A stretch of DNA of 56,623 bases from JBCCDY01 sp039030555 (lineage in GTDB: Bacteria; Bacteroidota; Bacteroidia; Cytophagales; Cyclobacteriaceae): NCBI GenBank assembly GCA_039030555.1, contig JBCCDY010000024.1, forward strand, positions 1 to 56,623. Direction: 5' to 3'. A program made the position numbers and the translations under genes. How positions within the stretch are numbered: the stretch's first letter is position 1; each line of letters starts with the position of its first letter. The notes below the pieces were generated by a model, which saw only the letters and a program-made list of their open reading frames with translations, made no database searches and was not told the DNA's origin. Positions 14,423 through 23,276 of the stretch are shown here, one piece after another.

Positions 14423-16480
14423 TTAACCTCCATTACAAAGTTTGTCTTTAACCAACTTTGGGTTGTCATTCAGTAATATCACAAATTTTTGTTCGGATAC
14501 TTTTATAAGACGGCCTTTATTATAAACATCTCGTAAATGAGCTAATAGATTGGGAGATAATAAGTCGTCTTCTAAAATCAACTTTTTGTTTTCGGCAAGA
14601 ATTAACTGATTGGCAGCTAAACAGTATTCTTTTCTTCGGACAAACTCTAAACCCAAATAATGATAAAAATGATCATTATCTATATTATTATTCTCAAATT
14701 TAGAATAAACTTGATAGAGGTCATCATTCTTGTTTGTCTTAAGTCCAGAGTACAAATGTTCAAATCCATAAAATCCTATTTCATCTAGCAAATAATATGA
14801 AGAATCATAATTCATCAGTCTGTAGTATGCAATCCCCTTAATTTCCTTTTTCCTTTTCTTATTTGTTTCATCAATGGGATCAATCTTATTAAGATAATCA
14901 ATGGCCTGCTTAAAATTGTTGTTTTTGAAATGAGCTATCCCCAAATGAAAATTAAATAAAGGGAGTTCAATATTACCATTTAAATTAACTTTGATAATTT
15001 GATTATATAAATCAATTGAATTTGATGATTTAGCTTCTTTATATAAGTTTAACAAAATTTCATAGAAGTAACTTTTGAGTGTTTGAAGTCTTTTTTGATG
15101 ACTTAATTGAGATTCTTCGATAAAGACTGCCTTTTCTGTCAAGCTTATCAGTTTTACTAAGTCAGTATCCCCCTCTTTTAAGAGACTTATAAGTTTAATA
15201 TAAGGTAGCGTATTAGAAGAATCGCTCTTTATAGACTCACTAAAATATTCTTTGGCAGCGTCAAGTTTATTTTCCGAATAAGCCTGCTTACCTAGGGTGT
15301 AATAGACTTCAGATACCAAACTTTCATCATTGCAGTTATCAATAACAATTTGAAATTTGTTTTGGATATAGTTTGTAATGCTCTCATGAATGCTAAGAAG
15401 TATTTTGGCTAGTAAAAATTGTTTCTCATAACTATCTGGATGTATTATCAAATAACTTTCTATTAACGGACGGGCTTCTTCATATTTTTGATTATAGTAT
15501 TTAATCTCACCCAGTCTTAGATCAATCAAAGAAATTAAAGAATCAAAATCATTAATACTCCCTTTTAATTGTTGTAATTCGACTGTCTCGCTTTCCGAAT
15601 CTTGATTTGTACTATATGCTATTGATTGAAATTTGTCAAGTTGTTCTTTCTTTTCTTCAGCTAAATCAATATTTCTTTGTCTTTCGATGTCTATCCAACT
15701 ATTCTTAAAGGCTTTAATTCGTTCCTCCTTAGAAGGATGACTAATACTAGAGTTGTCGTAATCTTTGAAAAGATCATTTAATAACTCTTCGAATCTTTCA
15801 AAATCTATTTCATCAATATATTTTTTTGCAAACTTTCTTCCTGCCCACTCATCAGCCTGAATTTCTTGACCTTTGCCCGTTGAAGAATGAAGATGATCTA
15901 TAGCTAAATGAGCCAGTTCATGTAAAATCACTAAATTCAATTGTAAAGGATCAAGTTGATTATAAAAAATTTCATCATAATAAAGATCGACGTAGGTCTT
16001 ATTTTGAACCTCATATCTTTTTTCGGCAATTGTTCCAATAGAAGTTTCAAAAATTTCTAATCTATCAAGCATCAATCCATAGTCATTTTCTATAAAAGTG
16101 TTAGATACATGATTTTTAAAATCCGAACTCGTAACTTTTAATTGAGGTTTATCCTCTAAAACTGGGCTAAAAGCAGTTATACGATCTCTATGTCTGTAGT
16201 CTTCAGAATAAAAAGAAACCATAATAGGTCTCGACTCTATACAATGATGTTCACTTTTATACGCTTTTAATAAAGGATAAGTGTCTTTATCAAAAACCAA
16301 CTCTACTGTAAATTTTTCCTGCCCATCTATACAAGGTGGATCATTAATAACAGTATAGTCCATACCCGGGGAATGTCTGTAGCTCGACCCATTGACATTG
16401 ACCTTAACGTCTTGAGCAACAGACAGACTAGGGATGATTAAATTAATTAATATAAGTTGTCTTAGTATTGTATTTCGCAT
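14423..16480 (-). CDS. Secreted HEXXH metalloprotease (M48/M78-like) with a tetratricopeptide-like C-terminal half
   Basis: I start it at the ATG at 16480 (685 residues), which gives a clean signal peptide (MRNTILRQLILINLIIPSLSVAQ). A start at 16501 is possible. Residues about 187-191 are HELAH with a second cluster EIQADEWAG near 206, the HEXXH...ExxAD pattern of M48 peptidases and also of IrrE-type M78 proteins. From about residue 300 the sequence is helical and TPR-like (LGEIKYYNQKYEEARPLIES, YTLGKQAYSENKLDAAKEYF). It should be periplasmic or secreted. It overlaps the upstream 428-residue gene by 38 bases and is the last gene of a six-gene operon. The sequence is visibly more AT-rich than the housekeeping genes. 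Confidence 0.78.
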   Translation of the reverse strand: MRNTILRQLILINLIIPSLSVAQDVKVNVNGSSYRHSPGMDYTVINDPPCIDGQEKFTVELVFDKDTYPLLKAYKSEHHCIESRPIMVSFYSEDYRHRDRITAFSPVLEDKPQLKVTSSDFKNHVSNTFIENDYGLMLDRLEIFETSIGTIAEKRYEVQNKTYVDLYYDEIFYNQLDPLQLNLVILHELAHLAIDHLHSSTGKGQEIQADEWAGRKFAKKYIDEIDFERFEELLNDLFKDYDNSSISHPSKEERIKAFKNSWIDIERQRNIDLAEEKKEQLDKFQSIAYSTNQDSESETVELQQLKGSINDFDSLISLIDLRLGEIKYYNQKYEEARPLIESYLIIHPDSYEKQFLLAKILLSIHESITNYIQNKFQIVIDNCNDESLVSEVYYTLGKQAYSENKLDAAKEYFSESIKSDSSNTLPYIKLISLLKEGDTDLVKLISLTEKAVFIEESQLSHQKRLQTLKSYFYEILLNLYKEAKSSNSIDLYNQIIKVNLNGNIELPLFNFHLGIAHFKNNNFKQAIDYLNKIDPIDETNKKRKKEIKGIAYYRLMNYDSSYYLLDEIGFYGFEHLYSGLKTNKNDDLYQVYSKFENNNIDNDHFYHYLGLEFVRRKEYCLAANQLILAENKKLILEDDLLSPNLLAHLRDVYNKGRLIKVSEQKFVILLNDNPKLVKDKLCNGG

Positions 16481-17729
16481 AAATGAAAACATAGAGCACA
16501 AACATTGATACTAGGATTAAAAGAATAATTACTGAATGATTATTTATGACATATATGATTTTGGATAACAGGCTACCCCTGATCCTAAATATTGCGTTAC
16601 CACTCAAGTTAATTTTTGTAATCAACGGTCTTTCCTTAGAAGAAGAAATTATATTTATATAATGTCCTTCATCTTTTTCTAGATTTTCAATATTTAAAAT
16701 GAAAGATCTTGTGCACTCAGAGCTATCAGCTGCTAATGCATTCGGCTTTACTTCGAGCAATGGTAAACTTTTCTGCTCGCTTGGCCCAAGCTCAAATGAA
16801 ACCAAGTTTTTCGTCAATGTATCATAATTGGAAAACTTAAAAAGTGCTTTTTCTAGAAAATCATTTTGTAGAGATGTAAAATTGAAATAGTATCTATGAT
16901 TAAAATAATCAGTCCCGGCAATATCGATACCTGAGCAATTAATATTCCATGAACTTGAGCTATCAATCCCTAAAGTAGGTATGATTTTTTTAGGCTTTAT
17001 TATATTAGATTCAACATGCTTTAAAGTGAAAATATTCTTTTCCCACTGGTTGCCTAAAAAAAATGAAAACAAACTAATAAGTGCAATAAATAAGATTGGA
17101 AGCTCTTTCAAGAAGAGTACATTTAGTATTAGATCTTTTGTTTTTTTTGATAAAAACCTTGACTCATTGAAAATTTTATCAATTTGCTTTCGCAATTTTT
17201 CATCTATACTAGTTCGAACACTCTCTATTAAAATTTGAAATGACTTTTTATCGCTTAAATAAGAAGTTAGCCTAATTAAACAATAGATTATAGCCTCAAA
17301 ATTTTTCCTTTGTTTAATGCTTAAATGATCGACATCATTTTTGATATCAACTACAAGAGATTTTAAATTCTTATCATTTTCTATTTGCTGAGAAAATTTT
17401 TTTCGAGTTACGCCTTCTGGTGAACCAAGACTATTAAGTAATAACATTAATTCCTTGAGTCTTCTAGATTTAAACCCTTGACCATTGTTAATATGGTCGA
17501 GCATAAATGTCAATGCGTTGGTAACTACTTGTGATCGATAATCTAAGCTTGTATAGGATAGAATCTTACCAGAATACATGATAAGAACTATAGAATCCAT
17601 CAAGCTTTTGTCACCTGTATCTAAAGTCAAGTTTCCTTCTCTGTAGCTTATCTTCCCAATAACATATCGAAGCTCAATCTCTATGCTTTCTAAGAGAGAA
17701 TATTCTAAACTAAGAGAGATGCCTTCCAC
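16443..17729 (-). CDS. Unrecognised two-pass membrane protein
   Basis: I do not recognise this 428-residue protein. The first 200 residues are helical and soluble-looking. A hydrophobic segment follows at about 207-229 (LPILFIALISLFSFFLG), then a region of about 165 residues with beta-like text containing several Cys and Asn-Gly-type turns, and a second membrane segment near 395-420. The predicted topology puts the N-terminus and the short tail on one side and the middle domain outside. The gene is AT-rich like its downstream neighbour. It begins 5 bases after the stop of the 221-residue gene, and its end overlaps the protease gene, so it is part of the same operon. Confidence 0.7.
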   Translation of the reverse strand: MEGISLSLEYSLLESIEIELRYVIGKISYREGNLTLDTGDKSLMDSIVLIMYSGKILSYTSLDYRSQVVTNALTFMLDHINNGQGFKSRRLKELMLLLNSLGSPEGVTRKKFSQQIENDKNLKSLVVDIKNDVDHLSIKQRKNFEAIIYCLIRLTSYLSDKKSFQILIESVRTSIDEKLRKQIDKIFNESRFLSKKTKDLILNVLFLKELPILFIALISLFSFFLGNQWEKNIFTLKHVESNIIKPKKIIPTLGIDSSSSWNINCSGIDIAGTDYFNHRYYFNFTSLQNDFLEKALFKFSNYDTLTKNLVSFELGPSEQKSLPLLEVKPNALAADSSECTRSFILNIENLEKDEGHYINIISSSKERPLITKINLSGNAIFRIRGSLLSKIIYVINNHSVIILLILVSMFVLYVFIYAKYNTKTTYIN

Positions 17730-17734
17730 TTAAC

Positions 17735-18400
17735 TTACCCATTAAAATGTTTCACCCTTTCAATTCGCATGGCAAAAGGAGCATTTTTATGATCAAACGT
17801 ATACTCTACTGATTTGGCTAACTCCAGTCCAGGGCTAAGTTCAAGATCCGTATTCTGGATACTGGCTTCAAATTCAGCTTTGTATTCTTTGTCAATTACA
17901 ATTTTCACACTTCCATAATATAGTTCGGTGATCATAAAAACCCTCCTGATCTTCCCGTCATAATCTGCCCATTTGTCCTTTTTTAATTCCTCCAGATAAT
18001 CATCTATATGAACCCGCTCAAGGTTGGTCATGCTTCTGGACTTCAAGTCTCCAAAAGTGAACTTCTTAACACTCTGCAGACCAAATGAAGCCTCTACTGT
18101 ACCGATTCTCGGTTCTTCCAGAGTTGTGGCAAAATCAAGATCTACCTCAATAATCCGTTCGGCAAAGTGAGCTTCTCCAATTGGAGTCTGTTTAGTTTTT
18201 TCAGTTGCCTCAACAAGTCCCTGATCATCCAAATATCCAGCATCTCTAAAAGCATTATAGATATGATTGGGCATTCCTCCATGATCAAAGGACGGCTTTC
18301 CGATAATCGGATCCCATACAAGAGTTCCTAAAATAATATCGGAGTGTGAATTGGGGATTAATTCCAGATCATACTTCTTTCTAAATTTCCTAATTTCCAT
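17735..18400 (-). CDS. Unrecognised soluble protein next to patatin
   Basis: A 221-residue protein with no signal peptide or membrane segment and no motif I can name. The N-terminal part contains LGTLVWDPIIGKPSFDHGGM, and the C-terminal part alternates charged and hydrophobic residues (GSVKIVIDKEYKAEFEASI) in a way that suggests beta strands. It lies 12 bases downstream of the patatin gene and 5 bases upstream of the membrane protein gene. Tight spacing argues that it works with the patatin, perhaps as a partner, immunity factor or membrane-binding protein; that is inference. Confidence 0.7.
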   Translation of the reverse strand: MEIRKFRKKYDLELIPNSHSDIILGTLVWDPIIGKPSFDHGGMPNHIYNAFRDAGYLDDQGLVEATEKTKQTPIGEAHFAERIIEVDLDFATTLEEPRIGTVEASFGLQSVKKFTFGDLKSRSMTNLERVHIDDYLEELKKDKWADYDGKIRRVFMITELYYGSVKIVIDKEYKAEFEASIQNTDLELSPGLELAKSVEYTFDHKNAPFAMRIERVKHFNG

Positions 18401-18412
18401 TGTTTATTTTAT

Positions 18413-19459
18413 TTAATGATTATCAATTAGTAATTGCGCTATTCTTTTTATCTCATCTTCAAAGCGTTCTGCATTACGTTCACCAGACTCTTTTAACCTT
18501 TGAAGATTGTCTGGCTTACCATTATCCATAGAGCTATCCGCATCAAAAAGATCGGGTTCAATTCGGATGTAGTGATCCGGTGTATCCGTAGTATCAAAGA
18601 TTTGCTTGAGTTGATAGTCAACTGTTTCTGAAACTCCGGACATCATTATACCAATCAGAGGTTTTATCCAGCCGATCATGCCCCAGTCTTTCGCTTCATC
18701 GTAAGAATGATAATCCGTTGAACTGGCTGTTCCAAAGGAGATGATGAGCATATCTTTTGCCGTTGGATTTTCACCAGCTTTAGGATGATCATCACCTTTT
18801 AATTGTCCAAAGGTCATTGCTCTGGCTTCGGAGTAAGCACAGAGTGATGGATTATTTACGAATACCCCTCCATCAATCAACGCAAACGTTTCGTTTTTGA
18901 AAGATTTTACCCTGGCACACTCAAAGTAGGTTGGAGCTGCGGAAGTTGCTCGCGCAACATCTTTCAGTTCAAAATTATAATTGAGATCGCTCCTCGCCTT
19001 ATGCGATTTAAAGAAAAAAGGATTGGCATTGCGTATATCGTAAGAGCTTATGAGTACCGGCTTGAGAAGTTTCGAAAGTGGAGTATTTCCGAAATAATCA
19101 CTTAAAGCTTCCTCTAACTCCTTTGCCGGATATTTTTCATCCGTAACACCTGCTTTGCTTTGTACTTTTTTCCAAAGTGGCGTTTTAAAAATCTCATCTC
19201 CCCGGTTCAGATAAATATTCACTGCCTCAGAAGCAGAATATCGAGGTTTAGAGTCGTCATGCTCATCGGGTACTAATAAAGCACCTGCCAATATCCCTCC
19301 AGTACTCGTACCAGCAACTAAATCCACATATTCTGAAATACTTGCATCCTCTCTTCCAGACTTTACCTTCAGTTCCTTTTCTAATGCCGCCAAAATAACC
19401 CCGGGAATAATACCTCTTATCCCACCGCCATCTAATGAAAGAATCCTCACCTTTTTCAT
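18413..19459 (-). CDS. Patatin-like phospholipase
   Basis: A 348-residue lipid acyl hydrolase of the patatin family. It carries the anion-hole motif DGGGIRG at residues 10-16, the nucleophile elbow GTSTGG with S52, and the catalytic Asp in DGG with D196. The Ser-Asp dyad is therefore complete. There is no signal peptide, so it should act from the cytoplasm on membrane phospholipids. The fold and length resemble stand-alone bacterial patatins, including those used as effectors in anti-phage systems, but no cyclic nucleotide synthase is nearby. It is preceded 32 bases upstream by the membrane protein gene and followed 12 bases later by an unrecognised gene. Confidence 0.93.
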   Translation of the reverse strand: MKKVRILSLDGGGIRGIIPGVILAALEKELKVKSGREDASISEYVDLVAGTSTGGILAGALLVPDEHDDSKPRYSASEAVNIYLNRGDEIFKTPLWKKVQSKAGVTDEKYPAKELEEALSDYFGNTPLSKLLKPVLISSYDIRNANPFFFKSHKARSDLNYNFELKDVARATSAAPTYFECARVKSFKNETFALIDGGVFVNNPSLCAYSEARAMTFGQLKGDDHPKAGENPTAKDMLIISFGTASSTDYHSYDEAKDWGMIGWIKPLIGIMMSGVSETVDYQLKQIFDTTDTPDHYIRIEPDLFDADSSMDNGKPDNLQRLKESGERNAERFEDEIKRIAQLLIDNH

Positions 19460-19491
19460 TGCTTATCTTTTAGTTTTATACGCTTAGACAT

Positions 19492-20463
19492 TTATGTCTT
19501 TTTATCATCATTTTGAGTAAGAACCTGTTTACCAGAAATTTTACGATCAGAGTTACTGGCAGCACCTCTGAGAGCAACAACTTTATTTAAAACTCCAAAC
19601 CAGAAAGGTGCTCCAAGGGAAATAGCCAATGCTGTAATAATCCAACCAATGATAGAACAGCCACCATTAAAATCTTTAGATAAATCTGACCATCCTATGG
19701 ATAATGCATTAATGCTTGCCTTATCATTCAACTCATTGGCGTAAAATGTTATAAGATGCTTTTTAGCCGAATCATATTGAGCCAATTCATCTCCTTCGAA
19801 CTCCTTTCTAGTAGAAGAGTCCTTTACGTATTCAAGAGCATTGCCTGCAATTTCAGCTCTTAATTCAGGATTATCAGAGAGTTCCTTATAGATTTTTATC
19901 GAATCTACGTTTAAAGAAATTGCAACTACAAGACTAACTATTAAGGTTATCAATTTCATCTGACGGTTGAACCACCCTTGGCCCCTCTCAACAGTTTCAT
20001 TAAACCAGTTTTCAAGTTTTATACCAAATTCATTGATGTTCTCATCAGCTTCCTTTGCATACGACTTTAAGAGGGTTTTAGTATCGTCTCCAAGAATATC
20101 CAAACCATCAATGGCTTCTGATATATCCTTTGAATCCAGCTCAGAAACCTTGCCTAGAAGTTCGTTTTTTCCTCCTGTTCGAATAAGATCCAATACGGTT
20201 TTGGCAAACTTATTACTACTGATGTAAGACGGTTTTTCACCCTTCTTTTTCGAGAGGTATTTTATAAGTGGATGATTATAAAATTCAATAGAGCAATCAC
20301 TTTTCTCGTCATCGTTCAGTGCCCTTTGAATGATCTTGGTTAAGTTTTTTGCCCTAAGGCTGAAGATAGAAGATATGTATTCCACCAGGAGTGTTACGAG
20401 CGTACTAAAAAGCAGATAAACAAATACCAATCCTAAGACCAATTCAACAATCTCCAACTTCAT
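19492..20463 (-). CDS. Membrane protein of unknown function (three or four membrane segments)
   Basis: A 323-residue protein with an N-terminal membrane segment (VLGLVFVYLLFSTLVTLLVEY), a long charged helical region, a second segment near 168-190 (LITLIVSLVVAISLNV), and a C-terminal hydrophobic stretch ending GAPFWFGVLNKVVALRG. That last block is a conserved signature I have seen in unassigned bacterial membrane proteins, with no known role. Its start codon overlaps the end of the cell-wall hydrolase gene by one base, so translation is coupled. A holin-like or scaffold role beside the hydrolase is possible but unproven. Confidence 0.7.
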   Translation of the reverse strand: MKLEIVELVLGLVFVYLLFSTLVTLLVEYISSIFSLRAKNLTKIIQRALNDDEKSDCSIEFYNHPLIKYLSKKKGEKPSYISSNKFAKTVLDLIRTGGKNELLGKVSELDSKDISEAIDGLDILGDDTKTLLKSYAKEADENINEFGIKLENWFNETVERGQGWFNRQMKLITLIVSLVVAISLNVDSIKIYKELSDNPELRAEIAGNALEYVKDSSTRKEFEGDELAQYDSAKKHLITFYANELNDKASINALSIGWSDLSKDFNGGCSIIGWIITALAISLGAPFWFGVLNKVVALRGAASNSDRKISGKQVLTQNDDKKT

Positions 20464-21131
20464 TATCCATTCATTATTTCAAACAATAAATCCTTAGTCT
20501 TCTCCCCATATACCCCATCCACACTCAAGCCGATTTTCATAGATTGAAGGGCTTTAACCGCTTTCTCTGTTTTTGGACCGAAATCCCCATCGATCGTTCC
20601 CAAATGAAAACCCTTCGATTTTAGGATGGTCTGAAGGGCTTTTACCTTATCCCCTTTATCTCCTTTCTGGAGTACAGGATCGGGTATTGATAACCTCTTG
20701 TTAGCTCCAATACTTCTGAACCCTAAAACCTGATCTACCGAATATCCGGAGATGGATACCTGGTCTCCCTGATTACCGCCAAGACAATATACTCGTGAGC
20801 CATCTTTTGAAAAGCCAAAAAAGAAACCCACATGTCCTTTCCAGGAATCAATACTTCCTCTCCAGAACACCGCGATATCCCCCGGCTCAGGATTTTGGTC
20901 TACATTAATCCCAAAAAGCAGCCATGATCTTGCGTCGGCCCTCCCCGTTCCTTTAATGCCAGCCTTCTTTAAAACCCAGTTAACAAAGATGCTACACCAG
21001 GGCGTTTCATCGTCGTTCACCCATTCGAAGCCCGCCTCTTTCGCATAATCAACGATCCTTTTATTGTTTGCACGACCAGGGATTTCCTTCTCACCCAGTT
21101 CTTTGACAGCCCATTGGATGACTTTATCCAT
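20463..21131 (-). CDS. TIGR02594-type cysteine cell-wall hydrolase with peptidoglycan-binding domain
   Basis: A 222-residue protein. Residues 1-150 form an NlpC/P60- or CHAP-like catalytic domain of the TIGR02594 type, with catalytic C46 in TPWCSIFVNWVLKKAG and H100 in WKGHVGFFFG. Residues about 151-222 are a PG_binding_1 domain (LQKGDKGDKVKALQTILK, IDGDFGPKTEKAVKALQ). It has no signal peptide, as for phage endolysins. It is the first gene of the six-gene operon and its stop overlaps the membrane protein start. No phage structural genes are near. About 195 bases upstream hold no gene. Confidence 0.88.
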   Translation of the reverse strand: MDKVIQWAVKELGEKEIPGRANNKRIVDYAKEAGFEWVNDDETPWCSIFVNWVLKKAGIKGTGRADARSWLLFGINVDQNPEPGDIAVFWRGSIDSWKGHVGFFFGFSKDGSRVYCLGGNQGDQVSISGYSVDQVLGFRSIGANKRLSIPDPVLQKGDKGDKVKALQTILKSKGFHLGTIDGDFGPKTEKAVKALQSMKIGLSVDGVYGEKTKDLLFEIMNG

Positions 21132-21326
21132 AGGATTATTTTAAGTTGGTTTATCACTAAGCTCAGGAAATAAAGTGTAGAACACAATACCCATTTTCAG
21201 GTATTCTCTATAAACACATAGATTTATATGATAAAATAAAAGATGATTTTTTCATCAATATTATTATTCCAATCAGACTGGATTCTAACGATTGAACTTC
21301 TTGTAAGACTAGAAGATAAAATATAA

Positions 21327-22169
21327 TTAGTTCTCGAAGCTTACTCCAAGGAGGTTCAAGTCTAGTGGATTAGTATTAGTGACCCGACCAAATACCATTG
21401 CCCCCTTAGCTTCTAATAATTGATCTACAAGGGAAAGCTGGTTTTTCGAAAAACGAATTTTCACAAGTTGATCATCTGGCGAGTGAACATAAATAAAATA
21501 TTTAGGACTGAACTGTTCTTCGGTAATCTTTGATCGCTTAAAAGATTTACTAACCGCTTCAACAGGAAAAGAAACGATTTTATTTCCGGCTAAATGCTGA
21601 ACTTCCCTCAATTTCGCGTAATCACTATAATCAACATCCCAACGAACATAATCGCTATATTCTTTAATCCTTTTTATGCCTGCCTGGATGCCTTTTACAA
21701 AATTTCCATATTTGAATTGCTCGATCATATCCCGTTTAATAAAACGAACCTTTTCTTCCGGCACCTCCCACTCCAAAGCTGCACCAAACTGTACGTCCAG
21801 TTTTCGTTCATTATTTACCAGCAAAATTAAAGCACTTATGGCCAGTCCATCTTCATTCAAGTTCATATAGTCGGCCCAATAACCTATGGTATCCCTAGTG
21901 GATTTCCCATTAAGGGTTTCAATGGTAGCTACTTTGAGGATCAGCTCGTTCTCCTGTTCAGCTTCTTTTATCGAATTCAGTAATTTCGCCTCTTCAGACG
22001 TACTGAACATTTCTCCGGCATCATTTAATATGTTGAGGCTATTCTGTGCCTGGGAAAAATTTGACCAAGACAATAGAATTGACATATTCAAGAGAAGCGG
22101 TCTAAAAAAATTAACGAGTCTGTTTAAGTGCATCCAGTTTACATTGAGGTTTTTCACTCCAAAAATCAT
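21327..22169 (-). CDS. TPM-domain (DUF477-like) exported protein
   Basis: A 280-residue protein with an N-terminal hydrophobic export signal. The ATG at 22133 (MHLNRLVNFFRPLLLNMSILL) gives the more usual signal peptide; the longer start at 22169 adds 12 residues. Residues about 45-160 form a TPM domain: LNDAGEMFSTSEEAKLLNSI, DTIGYWADYMNL, LILLVNNERKLDVQFG and IKRDMIEQFKYGNFVKGIQAGI. TPM domains are linked to photosystem repair in plants and are of mixed, unclear role in bacteria. The C-terminal third is not recognised. It is divergent from sucD. Confidence 0.82.
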   Translation of the reverse strand: MIFGVKNLNVNWMHLNRLVNFFRPLLLNMSILLSWSNFSQAQNSLNILNDAGEMFSTSEEAKLLNSIKEAEQENELILKVATIETLNGKSTRDTIGYWADYMNLNEDGLAISALILLVNNERKLDVQFGAALEWEVPEEKVRFIKRDMIEQFKYGNFVKGIQAGIKRIKEYSDYVRWDVDYSDYAKLREVQHLAGNKIVSFPVEAVSKSFKRSKITEEQFSPKYFIYVHSPDDQLVKIRFSKNQLSLVDQLLEAKGAMVFGRVTNTNPLDLNLLGVSFEN

Positions 22170-22272
22170 AAAAATTGAATGAAGATTATAAATCCTGATG
22201 CAATTCCGAACTATTTCCCCTAAAACTTATTCAATCGATTTCAAAGCATTGAATCCAAAGGCTGAAAAGGCG

Positions 22273-22303
22273 TTTGGACTTGGAGTCTTTTCTGGTATTT
22301 TTG
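22273..22303 (+). promoter_or_regulatory. Bacteroidota-type promoter of sucD
   Basis: TTTG at 22273-22276, exactly 19 bases, then TATTTTTG at 22296-22303: a full match to the TTTG-N19-TAnnTTTG consensus. It ends 17 bases before the ATG at 22321 and so supports that start over longer in-frame alternatives. Confidence 0.75.
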
Positions 22304-22320
22304 TCAAAAAAGGATTCTTA

Positions 22321-23193
22321 ATGAGTGTACTAGTAAATAAAGATTCAAAAATCATTGTTCAGGGCTTCACGGGGTCGGAAGGTTCCTTTCACGCCGGACA
22401 AATGATTGAATACGGAACGAATGTAGTTGGTGGGGTTACTCCAGGAAAAGGAGGTCAGAAACATTTAGATAGACCTGTTTTCAATACCGTTCAGGATGCC
22501 GTTAATGAAACAGGAGCGGATGTCTCTATCATTTTTGTTCCTCCTGCTTTTGCAGCAGATGCCATTATGGAGGCAGCTGATGCCGGGATCAAAGTAATCA
22601 TCACCATTACAGAAGGTATTCCTGTGAAAGATATGATTACCGCTAAGCCTTATGCTAAAGGCAGAGGAGCTGTTTTAATAGGCCCTAACTGTCCGGGAGT
22701 GATTACACCTGATGAAGCCAAGGTTGGAATTATGCCGGGATTCGTTTTCAAAAAGGGTAAAGTGGGTATCGTTTCTAAATCAGGAACCTTGACTTACGAA
22801 GCTGCTGACCAGGTTGTAAAAGCCGGACTTGGAATTACGACGGCTATTGGTATCGGTGGTGACCCTATTATCGGTACTTCCACAAAAGAAGCTGTTCAAA
22901 TGCTAATGGAAGACCCTGAAACCGAAGGCATCGTGATGATTGGTGAGATCGGTGGAAATTATGAAGCTGAAGCTGCTAAATGGGTCAAGGAAAATGGAAA
23001 TAAGAAACCTGTTGTTGGTTTTATCGCCGGACAGACAGCCCCTCCAGGTAGAAGAATGGGACATGCCGGTGCTATTATAGGTGGTGCCGATGATACCGCA
23101 GAAGCCAAAATGAGGATTATGCGGGAGAATGGACTTCATGTAGTTGATTCTCCGGCGGATATTGGAGAAGTAATGGTTAAAGCATTGAGCTAA
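22321..23193 (+). CDS. sucD: Succinate-CoA ligase (ADP-forming) subunit alpha
   Basis: The alpha subunit carries the phosphorylated His and CoA-binding fold and works with SucB/SucC, which is not in this window. The start is the ATG at 22321 (290 residues, the normal length). The frame is open upstream to 22198, but that part contains the promoter. Motifs are QGFTGSEGSFHAGQMIEYGT at the start, GPNCPGVITP near residue 123, GIVSKSGTLTYE, GIGGDPIIGT, and the active-site segment GRRMGHAGAII with the catalytic His near residue 246. A strong terminator follows 23 bases after the stop, so it is monocistronic. Confidence 0.97.
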   Translation: MSVLVNKDSKIIVQGFTGSEGSFHAGQMIEYGTNVVGGVTPGKGGQKHLDRPVFNTVQDAVNETGADVSIIFVPPAFAADAIMEAADAGIKVIITITEGIPVKDMITAKPYAKGRGAVLIGPNCPGVITPDEAKVGIMPGFVFKKGKVGIVSKSGTLTYEAADQVVKAGLGITTAIGIGGDPIIGTSTKEAVQMLMEDPETEGIVMIGEIGGNYEAEAAKWVKENGNKKPVVGFIAGQTAPPGRRMGHAGAIIGGADDTAEAKMRIMRENGLHVVDSPADIGEVMVKALS

Positions 23194-23216
23194 AGAATAT
23201 TAGCATATTATAAATG

Positions 23217-23252
23217 AAAGCCTGATTTGTTTAGTTCAAGTCAGGCTTTTTT
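23217..23252 (+). terminator. Intrinsic terminator of sucD
   Basis: Arms AAAGCCTGATTTG (23217-23229) and CAAGTCAGGCTTT (23237-23249) form a 13-base-pair stem with one wobble and a 7-base loop, followed by a run of T. It lies 23 bases after the sucD stop. Confidence 0.85.
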
Positions 23253-23276
23253 GTTTCTCATATCTTCCAGATAACC

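Noticed and set aside
18413..19459. CBASS defence system built around the patatin
   Set aside because: No CD-NTase, HORMA/TRIP13, Cap2 or Cap3 gene is within the window.
20463..21131. Phage endolysin as a sign of a prophage
   Set aside because: No capsid, tail, terminase, integrase or repeat ends are found on either side.
22198..22320. 41-residue N-terminal extension of sucD
   Set aside because: It contains a perfect consensus promoter and is not typical of SucD, which starts at the ATG at 22321.
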